DNA from: Odiellus spinosus
Taxonomy: Eukaryota > Arthropoda > Arachnida > Opiliones > Phalangiidae
NCBI GenBank assembly: GCA_963920705.1
Contig: OY987225.1
Span: forward strand, 17,315,492 to 17,379,491
Direction: 5' to 3'
Length of the DNA stretch: 64,000 nt
The position numbers and the translations under genes are program-made. The notes below the pieces were generated by a model. It made no database searches. It was not told where the DNA came from and was given only the letters and a program-made list of their open reading frames with translations. Every line of letters begins with the position of its first letter. Within the stretch, counting starts at the first letter, position 1. Shown here one piece after another: positions 37,522 to 47,669 of this stretch.

Positions 37522-40500
37522 TAAATTAATTATCACATTGACTTTATATAATTCACTTGATTCTGGAATTTGAATATGGAGCGAAATCCACTTTTGAATT
37601 AAAGTAACACTAACGATCAACTAAAGAAGGACCTATTAAAACTATGTCGTTTTCTCTGTAAAATACAGAATTTCTACTAAATATTACGTGATTTCTTTTT
37701 TCTCCTTATAGTCTACAAATATGATATTTGTTGCTGGTCTGATCATGGCTGTCGCGATAGAGCATTGCAATCTGCACAAACGTATTGCACTTAAAGTTCT
37801 CCTCACAGTGGGCACAAGCACAAAAAGGTATTGTGGAAAATTAAAAAATTTGAAAATTTGATTGTTTGTTAATATAAAATAACAAATTATATAAACAGAC
37901 GCGTATCAAATGGATACGAATTATCAGGAGATAAAATTTGAAGCTCGATTAATAAACAAATTACGCGAAGATAAAAATACGACGTTTCTCGAAATCCGTG
38001 TAGAATGAAATACAATTATATTTTAATCTAAATTGAAATTAATAGAGATAAAATCATTACTTTCTAGCTTCAAGATCTCAATTTGGGTTAAAATGCGCGA
38101 AGAAACTCGAGTTTCAAATTGTTCTTATCGGCGAATGAATAACTCGTATAACGTATCAATTTCCTATAACAATGAGTACGAATAAATAGTTTGCCTTAGA
38201 TTCGGATACGTTAACTCGAATAAGAACAGTTAATATTTGATTGACATTCATGGTCTTATTCTATTAACAAAAGTTACACGAATTCAGAGTTTTAACCTTG
38301 AATTTTCGTTGGCTTGATCCTAATTTGTTCTAGGTCAAAATCTAATTACAGTGGGTTAAAATTGGAACCATATTATAAGTCTTCGTTACTTTGTCAGTCT
38401 TTTCTAATATTACTTTGATTTTGATATCTTTAAAGGCTTCTGGTGGGTTTCATGATGAGCACAGCGTTCCTTTCAATGTGGATAAGTAATACAGCTACAA
38501 CTGCTATGATGGTCCCCATTTTAGACGCGGTGATATACGAAATAAGAAAAGATAAGAAACTTAACGAAGGTATGTAATCTTATTGCTTTGTGACAACAAT
38601 TTAGAAAGGTGGACTGTTAACCGCCTCTTATATTTTGTTCATATTTAAAGGGTAACATTAAGCTAAACCTTTTTCGTCACAACTTATTAAAATGGTCTTA
38701 AAAAGTCTATACAAATTTTCTCAAAAATATTCTTGGAAAGAGGAGTTGAAATTCGCGTGTTTATTTATTATTTTTTTTAGTGGCATTAAGGCGGGGGTTT
38801 TACTAAATAACTCCCTAAATGTCACCCTTTAAGTAATTATAAACATTTCTTATATATTAAGTCAAACGTCTATCACTTTATTCCCTAAAAGTAAACAACG
38901 CCCCGTAGCTTAATACTATCAACAAAGGTACAGTTTTTCGTCATAGCCCATCACTTAAAAATAGCCAAAAGATTCGTCACCCCTGTCTGGCTCGAGTGAT
39001 TTGGACTCTTCCTGATATATTGAGTCGAGGTATAGGGACGGAATTTAGGCGGGCCTTGCTTGGCTATATTGTCTTCCCTTTAAAGGGAGAATGCAACCTA
39101 ATTACAAGTGATTTTTTTTTTTATCGATTCCTTATCGTTTAAATAGGCCTAATCCATCGATAAAAAGTTTACAAAACAAATATTAAACTAGAAATAAATT
39201 TAAAACTTACCCTGAAAATATGCTTAGCGGGATTCATGGAGATCCTGAATTGCGTCCGTGTAAGGTCTAGCGACCAATGAGCAAAGGCCCGTCGTTCACG
39301 CGAGATCTCCACGAGACTTAGTCGCGTGCGATTGGTCGCTAGACCTTGCACGCGAGGAAATCAGGACCTCCATGAATCCCACTAAGCCTATTTTCAGGGT
39401 AAGTTTTAAATTTATTTCTAGTTTAATATTTGTTTGTAAATTTTTTAAATAGTGGATTAGGCCTATTTAAACAATAAGGAATCGATAAAAAAATCACTTG
39501 TTGTTAGGTGACATCCTCCCTTTAAGTAATTTCTCCAAAGAGTGGCGCTTCCTCTGATCACTATTTACACCGACTGCAGTCGCTAGAGTGTCTCGAATCG
39601 AAATCTACCGGTACACTTACCTGGACCTTTACTGATAGTATTAAGCTACGGGGTATTGTTTACTTTTATGGAACAAAGTGATAGACTTTTGATTTAGTAT
39701 ATAAAAAACTTTCTAATCTTTTTAAGATAAAAATGGAGAAATGCAAATTGATACGGTTAAAGACTCAGAAGTCAATTTATCTTTAACAAAAATGGAAATT
39801 GCAACCATAAACACCAATGAAAATGAATATTCTTCTACTAATAGGTATAAATTGGTACTAAAATGTTTGAACTTCTTCCTAATCTTATATTCGTTCCAAA
39901 TTAGTTTAAAAAACGAAAATACGGAAGAAACTATGCAAATCTTAAGGAAAGGTCTCTTCTTAAGCGTCGCTTATTCAGCCAATATTGGAGGCACTGGCAC
40001 CTTGATAGGAACAGGACCGAACTTGGTAATTCAAGGAGTTCTTAACAAGTTCGTTTTCTTCCTCTATAGTTTTCGATTAGCTAACTATAATATACACTCT
40101 CTAATCTTCAAAAGATCATTTTTACGCTAACAAAAGTTTCCTGAACATAAAATATTTTAAATAGGTGGGTATAGTATTTCGAGAAAAATCGTTATTATAT
40201 GTACTATGAGTTTGGTGAATATATCGTGCATAACGAAGAAAAAACTTGAATGCAAAATTTAAAGACTACATGATTTAGTATGGTGGCTTAAAATGTTTTT
40301 ACTCATCATATCTCAACTCCCCATCTAACAGAAACCACTGTTTTTGGTATGTGACATTCAAAGTAAAATTCTATCGAACACGTGAATTCCAAATTGTCTG
40401 CCCTTCAGGCGAGGGGCTAGTCACTCACGTAATCTGGTGTGCTCCTCATTCGAAATCCCTTGAAAAGCTAATAATGCTTTCGTAATCTCTAAAAATAATA

Positions 40501-43500
40501 GTAAAAATCTGAGAAAAATTGTATAACCCCCATTATTTCAGCGTAATCCCCAAACTTTGGCATAATCCCTATAATTATGGCATAACCACTAAGATCGGTA
40601 AAAGTTCGGTGTAATCCCGAAAAAATTCCCATAATTCCGAAAACATTCCCACGATTCCGAAAAATTCCCATAATTCCGAAAAATTCCCATAATTCCGAAA
40701 AATTCCCATAATTCCGAAAAATTCCCACGATTCCGAAAAATTCCCACAATTCCGAAAAATTCCCACAATTCCGAAAAATTCCCACAATTCCGAAAAATTC
40801 CCACAATTCCGAAAAATTCCCACAATTCCGAAAAATTCCCACAATTCCGAAAAATTCCCACAATTCCGAAAAATTCCCACAATTCCGAAAAATTCCCACA
40901 ATTCCGAAAAATTCCCACAATTCCGAAAAATTCCCACAATTCCGAAAAATTCCCACAATTCCGAAAAATTCCCACAATTCTGAACAAATTCCCACAATTC
41001 TGAACAAATTCCCACAATTCTGAACAAATTCCCACAATTCTGAACAAATTCCCACAATTCTGAACAAATTACCATAATTATGAACAAATTACCATAATTC
41101 TGAACAAATTACCATAATTCTGAACAAATTACCATAATTCTGAACAAATTACCATAATTCTGAACAAATTACCATAATTCTGAACAAATTACCATAATTC
41201 CGAACAAATTACCATAATTCCAAAACATTCCCATAATCCCTAATGTGAAATCCCAAGAAAAACAACAATCTCTCTTAAAAAAACATTATACTTAAATGTT
41301 TTCGTAATCCCGAAAATATTCACAAAATCATTCGAAATAAAAATCTGTAATCAGGTGTACACTTCTGTACGAAGTGATTACCCCATCGCCCTAGGGTACG
41401 ATGAGTCCAACATTCAAAACTTCATCACCATAATCCATTGAAATAATGTACCCATCTATTTATAGTTCTTTGTTTCGTAAAATATACTATAAAACATATA
41501 ATTCTTTGAAAATATTCTAATAGGAAATACCCACAATCCAATGAAATAACCTTCGCAACATGGATGATGTACGCCGTTCCTGGAATGTTGGTTTGCCTAG
41601 TTTGCGCCTGGGCTTGCATATTCTTAATGTTTCTGCGAAAGGGGTAAGAAAGTTACTCGTAAACTCTTCCTGAATGATTTTAATTTTATTCTATCGTTGC
41701 TTTAAACAGGTCGAAAACCGAAACGAAGGAAAGCTCGGACTCTGTAAGAGATGTCTTGTCAAGAAAATACAATGAACTGGGACCAATCGCGTATGAAAAT
41801 ATTATTGTATTTGTATCTAATACGTTAAGAACGCGAAAAAGTGCACAATTATTAGTAATAGAGATGGAACCAGCTAATTTCCATCTACGAATTAAATTAT
41901 TAATGAACCAGTTTCATACTGATTCGGTTTTAACAAACGATAGACGAAGCTATGATAAATCGATTTATAAAGATAATGCATGAACACGTGACGCTTAAAA
42001 CGATTCCTGTCGATTTGCATATCTGTTTGATTTTACCGTCTCAAATCGATTAAGAAATGCTAGTATGACCGTTTTCACACCATTTCGAATGTTCAAACCA
42101 TCTTTTAGCGTTAATAATTCAATTTTTGGACAAATAATCTCCACAGTTTACCCGAAAACTTTTCAATTTGACCTTTCCAAAACGGTTTAAAAAAGGTTTA
42201 AAATGTGAACGCGTAAATAGTGAATCCAATTATTTTTAGAGGGCCACGTTCTCCAAAAGGTTAGGAACCACTGATATAATACATAGTACCTTGATAAAAT
42301 ATACTTCAGTCTGAACAAAATTAAGAAATGTATTGCCTTATCATATAGCTAGTCACAACGGAAATCTATAGGGCACCACTTAGACGTTCCTGCACGTTAA
42401 ATCTGAAGTTCGGAGTCAGATAATTAATAACTTAGGTTATCCATTGATAATTAGGCTTTTTCATATATTTTAATCTCGGGTAAATGGTTTGTTAATATAA
42501 AATCACAAATTATATAAACAGACGTATCAAATGGATACGAATTATCCTGACATAAAATTTGAAGCTTGATTAATAAACAAATTACACGTTTATTCAAACG
42601 GATAATGCGAAGATAAAAATATGATGTTTCTCCAAATCCGTGTAGAATGTAATATAATATTTTAATCTAAATTGAAAGGAACAGCGACTAAATCACTACA
42701 TTCTAGCTTCGATATCTCAATTTGGGTTAAAATCCGCGAAGAAACTCGAGTTTCAAATGTTCTTATCGGCGAATGAATAACGAAACAATTTTCCAAAAAC
42801 AATTAGTACGAATAAAAAGTTGGCCTTACATTACGTTAACTCGAACAATGGATATTTTTTCGCGAATAGATAATATCCGATTGACATTCACGATGATCTA
42901 ATTCAATTATCAAGAGTTATACGAATTCCGAGCTCTAGAGTTAAATCTATTAATGGTTAAATTCGTATCTTTATATAATATTTTTTTTATTAGGTTTCGA
43001 GAAGGAGCTGTCATATTTTTATTTGTGGTGTTGATACTTCTTTTATTTCTACAAGATCCAAAGTTCATCCCAGGATGGGCTCCATCGTTAGCAACAGTAG
43101 CGTAAGTGTTCATATTTTAAAGCTCTTTGAATACATCCTTTCAAAATAAAAAGTTGTTTGCCAATACCAGGAATTTATCAATAATTAAAAAGTCATATTT
43201 GTCCAGCTTTACTGAATGCAAGTCGTAGTTCATGACCCCTTTCTATGAGGTGGGTAGAAAAGGAGGGGTGGGATTTATATTCCTTAGATAAAACCGGTAG
43301 TTACTAGGGAAACCCAATGATATGTTCTTTCACTCACATCAAGCAACGTTTGTTAGCCAATAAGATATTTTGACGAGTGGTGCTATGGCTATTAATCGGA
43401 ATACAGGCAGTTGTCCCCTAACGAGAGGAGATGGGATTAGGTGTCAGGGCATTACACAACAATCCACACAAACTGTAACAGGAGGAGTTTTGAGCACTGG

Positions 43501-46500
43501 GTGACCTGCCTACGATTTTGAGTAACATGTCGAAGCGCAGCATTGACTTTTGACGCCTAGGCTGCGTTAAAGACCTAGGATTTCTTCTGCCTTTCACCTG
43601 CCTGTCACACTGTAAGTGGGCTCACCTGAGCTTCCCCTTGGGTCGCAAAGCAAGAGAAAGCTTGGAGGTTGAGTTTGTTTCCAGGGTGACAGGCAGAAGT
43701 AATACTAGAACTTTAACGGTCTCGGCATTGAACTCAACGAAGTCCCATTTTTTTTAAACGATTTTGTGTACTTCCGGTTTCTACGTCACGTTTCTGAGGA
43801 ACTATGAGACAAAATTGACAGGGAGATAACTTTTAATTTGTGACTAGTTATTATAATTTTGTGATGTTGAAAGCTTGATTTAATTTTCAATTAGATCCGA
43901 TTTCTATATTGCAAAATAATTAAACCTTTGTCACGAGGCTCAAACCACATTTATACAATTTATCAAAAAATGCGTTCCACCATTTCTGACAATAAAATTA
44001 CCAAAAACCTCAATGCTTACTAATTTTCTATATATCATATTCTTCCCGTAGCCTTAGCGCGTGAAATGACCTAAGCGCAATGAGATGTGCTCCATGCCCA
44101 TACACTGGTTGTTTAAAATTAAGTGTTTTTAGTTGCCCTGGATATTCCTAGTCTAATTATCTTATTATTCGTCTTACAAATATCGATTATTTTAGGATAA
44201 AAGATGCTACTCCAGCCTTAGCAACCGTGATATTTCTTTTCCTCATCCCATCAGACCCAAGGAATATAGGATCAAGCCCCCCATTATTAGACTGGAAAAC
44301 TGTACAGCAAAAAGTTCCATGGGGAATCATCATTCTATTGGGTGGTGGATTTTCTATGGCTCAAGGTTTTGAAGTAAGAAAAAACACGAGTCATTCGATA
44401 GGGTTCGTACAAAACTTTAAGTTATTTTCCCTGACTTTTCCAGGTTTTCCCTGACCATTTCTAAATAATTTCCCTGACCAATTTTAATCTTCATTCTTTA
44501 AAGTTTATTCTTTCGGGTGAACTCTTGCTAATTCTCACTTTTTATTTGACATAGTTTATCAATCGGATAGAGTACTCAGAATACGAGAAAACATTTTAGA
44601 CGAATATTTTCAGTTTAAAATAATTACTTCACTATTAATTGGTCAATCAAACCTTGACATCTACCAAAAAATTAAATTTCTCCGATTATTTGGGCTCAAT
44701 TTCAAATTTCCTGACTTTTCCCGGACCTTTTATGGAAATTTCCAAATTCCATGACTTTTCCCCTCACATTTTAGGGCAATTTCCAAATTCCCAGACTTTC
44801 CCTTGACGATTTGGGTCAATTTGCAAATTCCCTGACTTTTCCGTGACCGTTTGGGCCAATTTTCAAAATCCCTGACCCTTTGGACCAAATTCCCTGACTT
44901 TTCCCTGACGTTTTGGGCCAATTTACAAATTCCCTAACTTTTCTCTGACCTTTGGGACCAATTTCCTAATTCCCTGACCTTTTGGACCAATTTCCAAATT
45001 CCCTGACCTTTTGGGCCAATTTCCAAATTCCCTGACCTTTTGGGCCAATTTCCAAATTCCCTGACCTTTTGGGCCAATTTCCAAATTCCCTGACCTTTTG
45101 GGCCAATTTCCAAATTCCCTGACTTCTGCAGGTTTTCCTGGTCGTGTACGAACCCTGTTCGCTGTTATCGTAGAAAATAAAACGTTTTTTTTTTCAAGGT
45201 ATCTAAGCTTTCCGAATGGGTGAAGACCCAATTAACTGGACTAAACTTCCTGAGTGTCGATGCTTTACTAGTGGTTTTATCTATTGTTACTGCAGGACTC
45301 ACGGAACTAACGAGTAACGTAGCCACAGCCACCGCATTTCTGCCCGTAGTGGCTGATCTAGTAAGTTTACATTAAATAATATCTGCATTAGTTCTCCCAA
45401 CTGCGGCCAGATATCTTCTCGATCCACAGATAAAACTGATAGGCATAGTTTTTTTTAACTGGTTGTAAATCGGATAAACGTTTTCATTTCTAGAAACATC
45501 ATATTTTTATCTTCGCATATCCGTTCAAAAAAACTCGTAATTTGTGTATTAATCTAGCTTAAAATTTTACCTCCGGATAATTCGTATCCATTTGATCATA
45601 AGCCTATAAATTAATAGGCTTATGATTTGATACACGTCCGTTTATATAATTTGTGGTTTTATATTAAGAAACAATTTATCCGAGATTAAAATATTTGAAA
45701 AATGCCGAGTTATCAATGGATATCCGATGTTATTATCCGATTCCGAGCTTTACATAGAGGTCAGGGTTTGGACAAGATAATCCACATGTAATTGGATAAT
45801 AATTTAATTATTAATATTAATCAGTTAAATATTTCAATTACATTGGATTTATCATATCCCGTGAATAATTTCAAAGTATGAATAAAGATAAAATATTCCA
45901 AACCATTTTGTCCAAATCCATACTCTACTTATAGCACATGAAATGGATTTTTGGCCAATCAATTGCAATATCAAATTCTTAGTAAAATATTTCTTTTTAG
46001 GCAGTTGCTTTATACGTGCATCCACTATTTTTCATGCTACCAGTGGCCATAGCATGTTCTTTCGCGTTTATGCTACCAATAGCGACGCCACCCAATGCGA
46101 TTGTCTACGAAGCTTCTGGAATGAAAACTAAGGATATGGTACGTTTCATTTTTAGACTTTTTATACCGAGTTATCCTATTCTGGTAATTATTTTTAAACA
46201 AAGTATAAAATTATGAAAATTTGGTTTGGTTTAATCGCGAGTAATAGTGGATATTTTATCCGAACTCCGAGCCCAAGTCCTAATCTACACCAACATGTTA
46301 AGGACATTTTGGCCAACGTACACTTATGTTTTAGTAACAAAATGGGATGAGTCAACTATGTCTAATCCAAAACTTCTGTTTTATATTTTCAGGCTATTCC
46401 AGGTTTTGTGATGAATATATTATGTTGCGCCGTATCAATCGCGAGCGTCAACTCGATTGGCGTACTTTTGTTCAATTTACGTAGTTTTCCGCCTTGGTTA

Positions 46501-46575
46501 TCAAACAACGCGTTAAATACAACAATCAGCGTAACCGAAGCAGTTACGACAACAGTTTTATCAACTGTAACGTAG
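31614..46575 (+). CDS. Indy-like: SLC13/Indy-type sodium-coupled di/tricarboxylate transporter, 13 exons, 571 aa
   Basis: Plus-strand exons: 31614-31697, 35166-35315, 37712-37827, 38436-38569, 39727-39844, 39905-40048, 41524-41643, 41710-41790, 42994-43101, 44196-44373, 45199-45360, 46001-46138, 46393-46575. All introns are GT-AG and all phases agree, giving 571 codons, close to the length of fly Indy. The product is a plasma-membrane carrier of Krebs-cycle intermediates, with two inverted repeats of helices. Diagnostic motifs are [15 protein letters not shown] (43-57), first substrate/sodium motif ISNTATT (133-139), [16 protein letters not shown] (225-240), second motif TSNVAT (449-454), and a perfect match to the family signature C-S-x2-F-x2-P-I-A-x3-N-x-I-V (484-500). 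The start is the first ATG of an exon that goes straight into the first hydrophobic segment. No in-frame defects, so likely functional. Which SLC13 paralogue it is, and whether substrate is citrate or dicarboxylate, cannot be told from sequence. Confidence 0.93.
31855..32557. mobile_element. TIR element family B (GGCGTTT ... AAACGCC)
   Basis: About 700 bp bounded by ATCGGCGTTTTTATAAAATTATC and AATTCAAACGCCGAGCTCTA. Matches 35436-36117 over most of its length. In SLC13 intron 1. Confidence 0.7.
32818..32937. mobile_element. Short palindromic repeat, family J, inverted copy
   Basis: Reverse complement of 16629-16755 (CACTCGCGAAC to CAGGTGTACAGCG). In SLC13 intron 1. Confidence 0.6.
33385..33835. 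mobile_element. MITE family A copy, reverse orientation
   Basis: Contains AAATTACGCGTTTATTCGAA and ends ACGAATTCCGAGATCTAG. In SLC13 intron 1. Confidence 0.7.
34021..34794. repeat. 387-bp direct tandem duplication
   Basis: 34021-34407 and 34408-34794 read the same throughout by eye, from TCGCGCGCGCGATTTCTCCT to CCAATCACATTATTT. No TIR or LTR structure at the ends. In SLC13 intron 1. Very recent or an assembly effect. Confidence 0.9.
34882..34999. mobile_element. Right-end fragment of MITE family A
   Basis: ACGTTAACTCGAATAAGAAA to AATTCCGAGCTCTA only. Confidence 0.6.
35166..35315 (+). CDS. Indy-like: SLC13 gene exon 2
   Basis: Acceptor TTTTCTTAG, donor GTAAGT, 50 codons, phase 0. It holds the conserved [16 protein letters not shown] block. 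Confidence 0.95.
35436..36117. mobile_element. TIR element family B, second long copy
   Basis: Ends GGCTCGGCGTTTGCATAA and AATCCAAACGCCGAGCCC. In SLC13 intron 2. Confidence 0.75.
36173..36484 (+). other. Unidentified 103-codon intronic ORF
   Basis: Lies in SLC13 intron 2 and reads [26 protein letters not shown] and similar. No family recognised, no start with good context. Could be a transposon or nested-gene scrap. Confidence 0.15.
36927..37445. mobile_element. MITE family A copy, reverse orientation
   Basis: TIRs TAGAGCTCAGAATCGGATGA and CGAATTTCGAGCTCTA. In SLC13 intron 2. An A-run follows at about 37490-37519. Confidence 0.75.
37712..37827 (+). CDS. Indy-like: SLC13 gene exon 3
   Basis: Acceptor TCCTTATAG, donor GTATTG, 116 nt, ending in phase 2. 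It contains [20 protein letters not shown], the conserved helix and 'E.cnLHkR' motif of the family. Confidence 0.95.
37862..38297. mobile_element. MITE family A copy, left end lost
   Basis: Begins within the element (TTGTTTGTTAATATAAAAT) 35 bp after SLC13 exon 3 and ends ACGAATTCAGAGTTTTA. Confidence 0.65.
38436..38569 (+). CDS. Indy-like: SLC13 gene exon 4 (first SNT motif)
   Basis: Acceptor ATCTTTAAAG, donor GTATGT, 134 nt, ending in phase 1. It encodes [17 protein letters not shown], the first helical-hairpin substrate- and sodium-binding motif. Confidence 0.95.
38870..39700. mobile_element. MITE family D, split by family C copy 4
   Basis: Left part 38870-39079 and right part 39526-39700 together equal one family D element, with TIRs GTCTATCACTTTATTCC..TAAAAGTAAACAACGCC and the complement at 39640-39700. 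In SLC13 intron 4, ending about 30 bp before exon 5. Confidence 0.8.
39084..39521. mobile_element. TTAA-flanked foldback MITE, family C, copy 4 (nested)
   Basis: TTAA at 39080-39083 and 39522-39525. Ends AGGGAGAATGCAACC and GTGACATCCTCCCT. Best preserved copy, arms mirrored about 39300. It splits the family D element, so it is the younger insertion. Confidence 0.88.
39727..39844 (+). CDS. Indy-like: SLC13 gene exon 5 (hydrophilic loop)
   Basis: Acceptor CTTTTTAAG, donor GTATAA, 118 nt. It encodes the variable cytoplasmic loop with [15 protein letters not shown]. The following 60-nt intron has no stop in frame, so retention would add 20 residues. Confidence 0.85.
39905..40048 (+). CDS. Indy-like: SLC13 gene exon 6
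   Basis: Acceptor CCAAATTAG, donor GTTCGT (weak), 144 nt. It encodes [20 protein letters not shown], highly conserved in SLC13. The weak donor is the only one whose phase joins exon 7. Confidence 0.92.
40615..41235. repeat. 19/20-bp minisatellite, about 32 units
   Basis: First about 18 units are ATTCCGAAAAATTCCCACA (19 bp). From about 40980 they become ATTCTGAACAAATTCCCACA and then ATTCTGAACAAATTACCATA (20 bp). Overlapping long minus-strand ORFs reading [19 protein letters not shown] are by-products of the period. In SLC13 intron 6. Confidence 0.96.
41524..41643 (+). CDS. Indy-like: SLC13 gene exon 7
   Basis: Acceptor TATTCTAATAG, donor GTAAGA, 120 nt. It encodes [19 protein letters not shown], the usual segment after the first repeat. 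Confidence 0.93.
41710..41790 (+). CDS. Indy-like: SLC13 gene exon 8
   Basis: Acceptor CTTTAAACAG, donor GTATGA, 81 nt. It encodes a charged loop ending [10 protein letters not shown]. The reading frame stays open for 64 more codons into the intron (to 41983). Confidence 0.9.
42411..42938. mobile_element. MITE family A copy, reverse orientation
   Basis: GTTCGGAGTCAGATAATTAA to ACGAATTCCGAGCTCTAG. In SLC13 intron 8, 55 bp before exon 9. Confidence 0.75.
42994..43101 (+). CDS. Indy-like: SLC13 gene exon 9
   Basis: Acceptor TTTTTATTAG, donor GTAAGT, 108 nt. It encodes a membrane helix ([14 protein letters not shown]) followed by [10 protein letters not shown], a conserved SLC13 segment. Confidence 0.93.
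43567..43722. mobile_element. Small GC-rich MITE
   Basis: Ends TTAAAGACCTAGGATTTCTT and the complement of AAGTAATACTAGAACTTTAA, with CTGCCT/AGGCAG just inside. In SLC13 intron 9. Confidence 0.55.
44196..44373 (+). CDS. Indy-like: SLC13 gene exon 10
   Basis: Acceptor GATTATTTTAG, donor GTAAGA, 178 nt, ending in phase 0. It encodes [20 protein letters not shown], the conserved 'PW.i..llGGGfala' block. Confidence 0.95.
44399..45157. mobile_element. TIR element family H with larger internal minisatellite, copy 2
   Basis: Ends AGGGTTCGTACAAAAC and GTGTACGAACCCTG. Internal CCCTGACCTTTTGGGCCAATTTCCAAATT units number about 14, against four to five in the 24734 copy. In SLC13 intron 10, beginning 26 bp after exon 10 and ending about 40 bp before exon 11. 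Confidence 0.85.
45199..45360 (+). CDS. Indy-like: SLC13 gene exon 11 (second SNV motif)
   Basis: Acceptor TTTTTTTTCAAG, donor GTAAGT, 54 codons, phase 0. It encodes [17 protein letters not shown], the second helical-hairpin motif. Confidence 0.95.
45463..45752. mobile_element. Partial MITE family A copy
   Basis: Right part only, ending GATTCCGAGCTTTA; contains a small TTAATAGGCTTATGA / CATAAGCCTATAAATTA hairpin not seen in other copies. In SLC13 intron 11. Confidence 0.6.
46001..46138 (+). CDS. Indy-like: SLC13 gene exon 12 (family signature)
   Basis: Acceptor TTTCTTTTTAG, donor GTACGT, 46 codons, phase 0. It encodes [20 protein letters not shown], a full match to the sodium:sulfate/dicarboxylate symporter signature. 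Confidence 0.96.
46393..46575 (+). CDS. Indy-like: SLC13 gene exon 13 (last helix and stop)
   Basis: Acceptor TATATTTTCAG. It encodes the last membrane segment ([20 protein letters not shown]), LRSFPPWL, then an extracellular-type tail with an N-glycosylation sequon (NTTIS) before TAG at 46573-46575. No canonical AATAAA is seen in the next 100 bases; a TTAA-flanked repeat starts at 46675. Confidence 0.92.
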   Translation, partial: AIPGFVMNILCCAVSIASVNSIGVLLFNLRSFPPWLSNNALNTTISVTEAVTTTVLSTVT

Positions 46576-46674
46576 AAATTTACTATCGGTGACTCTGAAA
46601 ATGTGTGTACATAAATATAACAACGGAGAAAAAACGTAAATTAAATGGTCTCATTTTAAATTATATTACATAAG

Positions 46675-46938
46675 GGGGGAAAGCACCCTTACAATAAGTG
46701 ATTTTTTTATCGATTCCTTATTAAAACTTCCCCTGAAAATAGGCTTAGCTGGATTCATGGAGATCCAGCATTCCCTGTATAAGGGCCATCGATCAATGTT
46801 ATTGGTCGCTAGACCTTTTATGGGGAGTTCAGAATCTTCATAAATCCAGCTAAGCCTATTTTCATGTTAAATTTTAAATTTATTTCTAATTTTTGTATTT
46901 TTCGATAAAAAAATCACTTGTTAGGGTGGATTCTTCCT
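46675..46938. mobile_element. TTAA-flanked foldback MITE, family C, copy 5 (shortened)
   Basis: Right TTAA at 46939-46942, left flank mutated to ATAA. Arms mirror about 46800 (CTTAGCTGGATTCATGGAGA). Starts 100 bp after the SLC13 stop, so it may lie in the 3' UTR. Confidence 0.7.
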
Positions 46939-46942
46939 TTAA

Positions 46943-47290
46943 AGAAAGACGATTGACTGAAAAATTTTACTATTGTATATTAATTTTGTAATTAGATATA
47001 AAAGTCAAATTTTTTCACAATGATTGATCAGTTATTTCAATTTGAAACTTATTTTTGAGACTTTTTTAGGCTTAGCAATGAAATTCTATTTCAATGTAGT
47101 GAATTACCGACCAATAGGAGGCTAGGGTCTATGCCGTGATATTTCACTAGACGAAAGTTTAGGATCGTAACTTTTAGAGTTCCAGCAGCTGTATTAACCA
47201 GGCTTTTTCGCCAATGTAGTAAAACAAAACCCACAAAAAGCTTTTGAATTTGAAAAATCAATGGCCATATTTGCCCTAAAGCCTATGCAT
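46943..47290. other. No feature recognised
   Basis: Unique-looking AT-rich sequence. Confidence 0.4.
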
Positions 47291-47295
47291 GTATA

Positions 47296-47486
47296 TTAAA
47301 CTATGTCACCATCCAAAAACAACGTATTCACAAAAATTCTAACCCATGGAGTAGTTCCGTCTAGTTTTATGGTTGGATAGAGCTCGTACATTTTTGAGCA
47401 AATGTTTCTATACGCATCTAGGCTTTGGAAACTAGGAAGCTGGTTTATTTTTAAATCCATTAACTTTATTCCATTTGTATCCCGCA
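47296..47486 (-). other. Possible terminal exon of an unidentified minus-strand gene
   Basis: Acceptor GTTATTTTAG at 47487, then 62 open codons (reading RDTNGIKLMDLKINQLPSF at the start, VRIFVNTLFLDGDIV at the end) to TAA. No family recognised. Confidence 0.25.
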
Positions 47487-47669
47487 CTAAAATAACAAAC
47501 TCTATATTAGTTTAGGTTTATATATTCATTCACTTGCACCAGGGGCGCCCTATAGCTTTTGTCACTGTAATGCTGGTGAAAGCTATAGTATACCTCTTTC
47601 CCAATAAAAATTATAATCTCGTGAGTTAAAAATAATTACTTCTTTCATGTTTTGTCACTGAACACATAC

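Noticed and set aside
39741..40130. Stand-alone 129-codon ORF
   Set aside because: It spans exon 5, a stop-free intron and exon 6 of the SLC13 gene, then runs into intron 6.
40489..41087. Three overlapping 152-192-codon ORFs
   Set aside because: All are different frames of the 19/20-bp minisatellite inside SLC13 intron 6.
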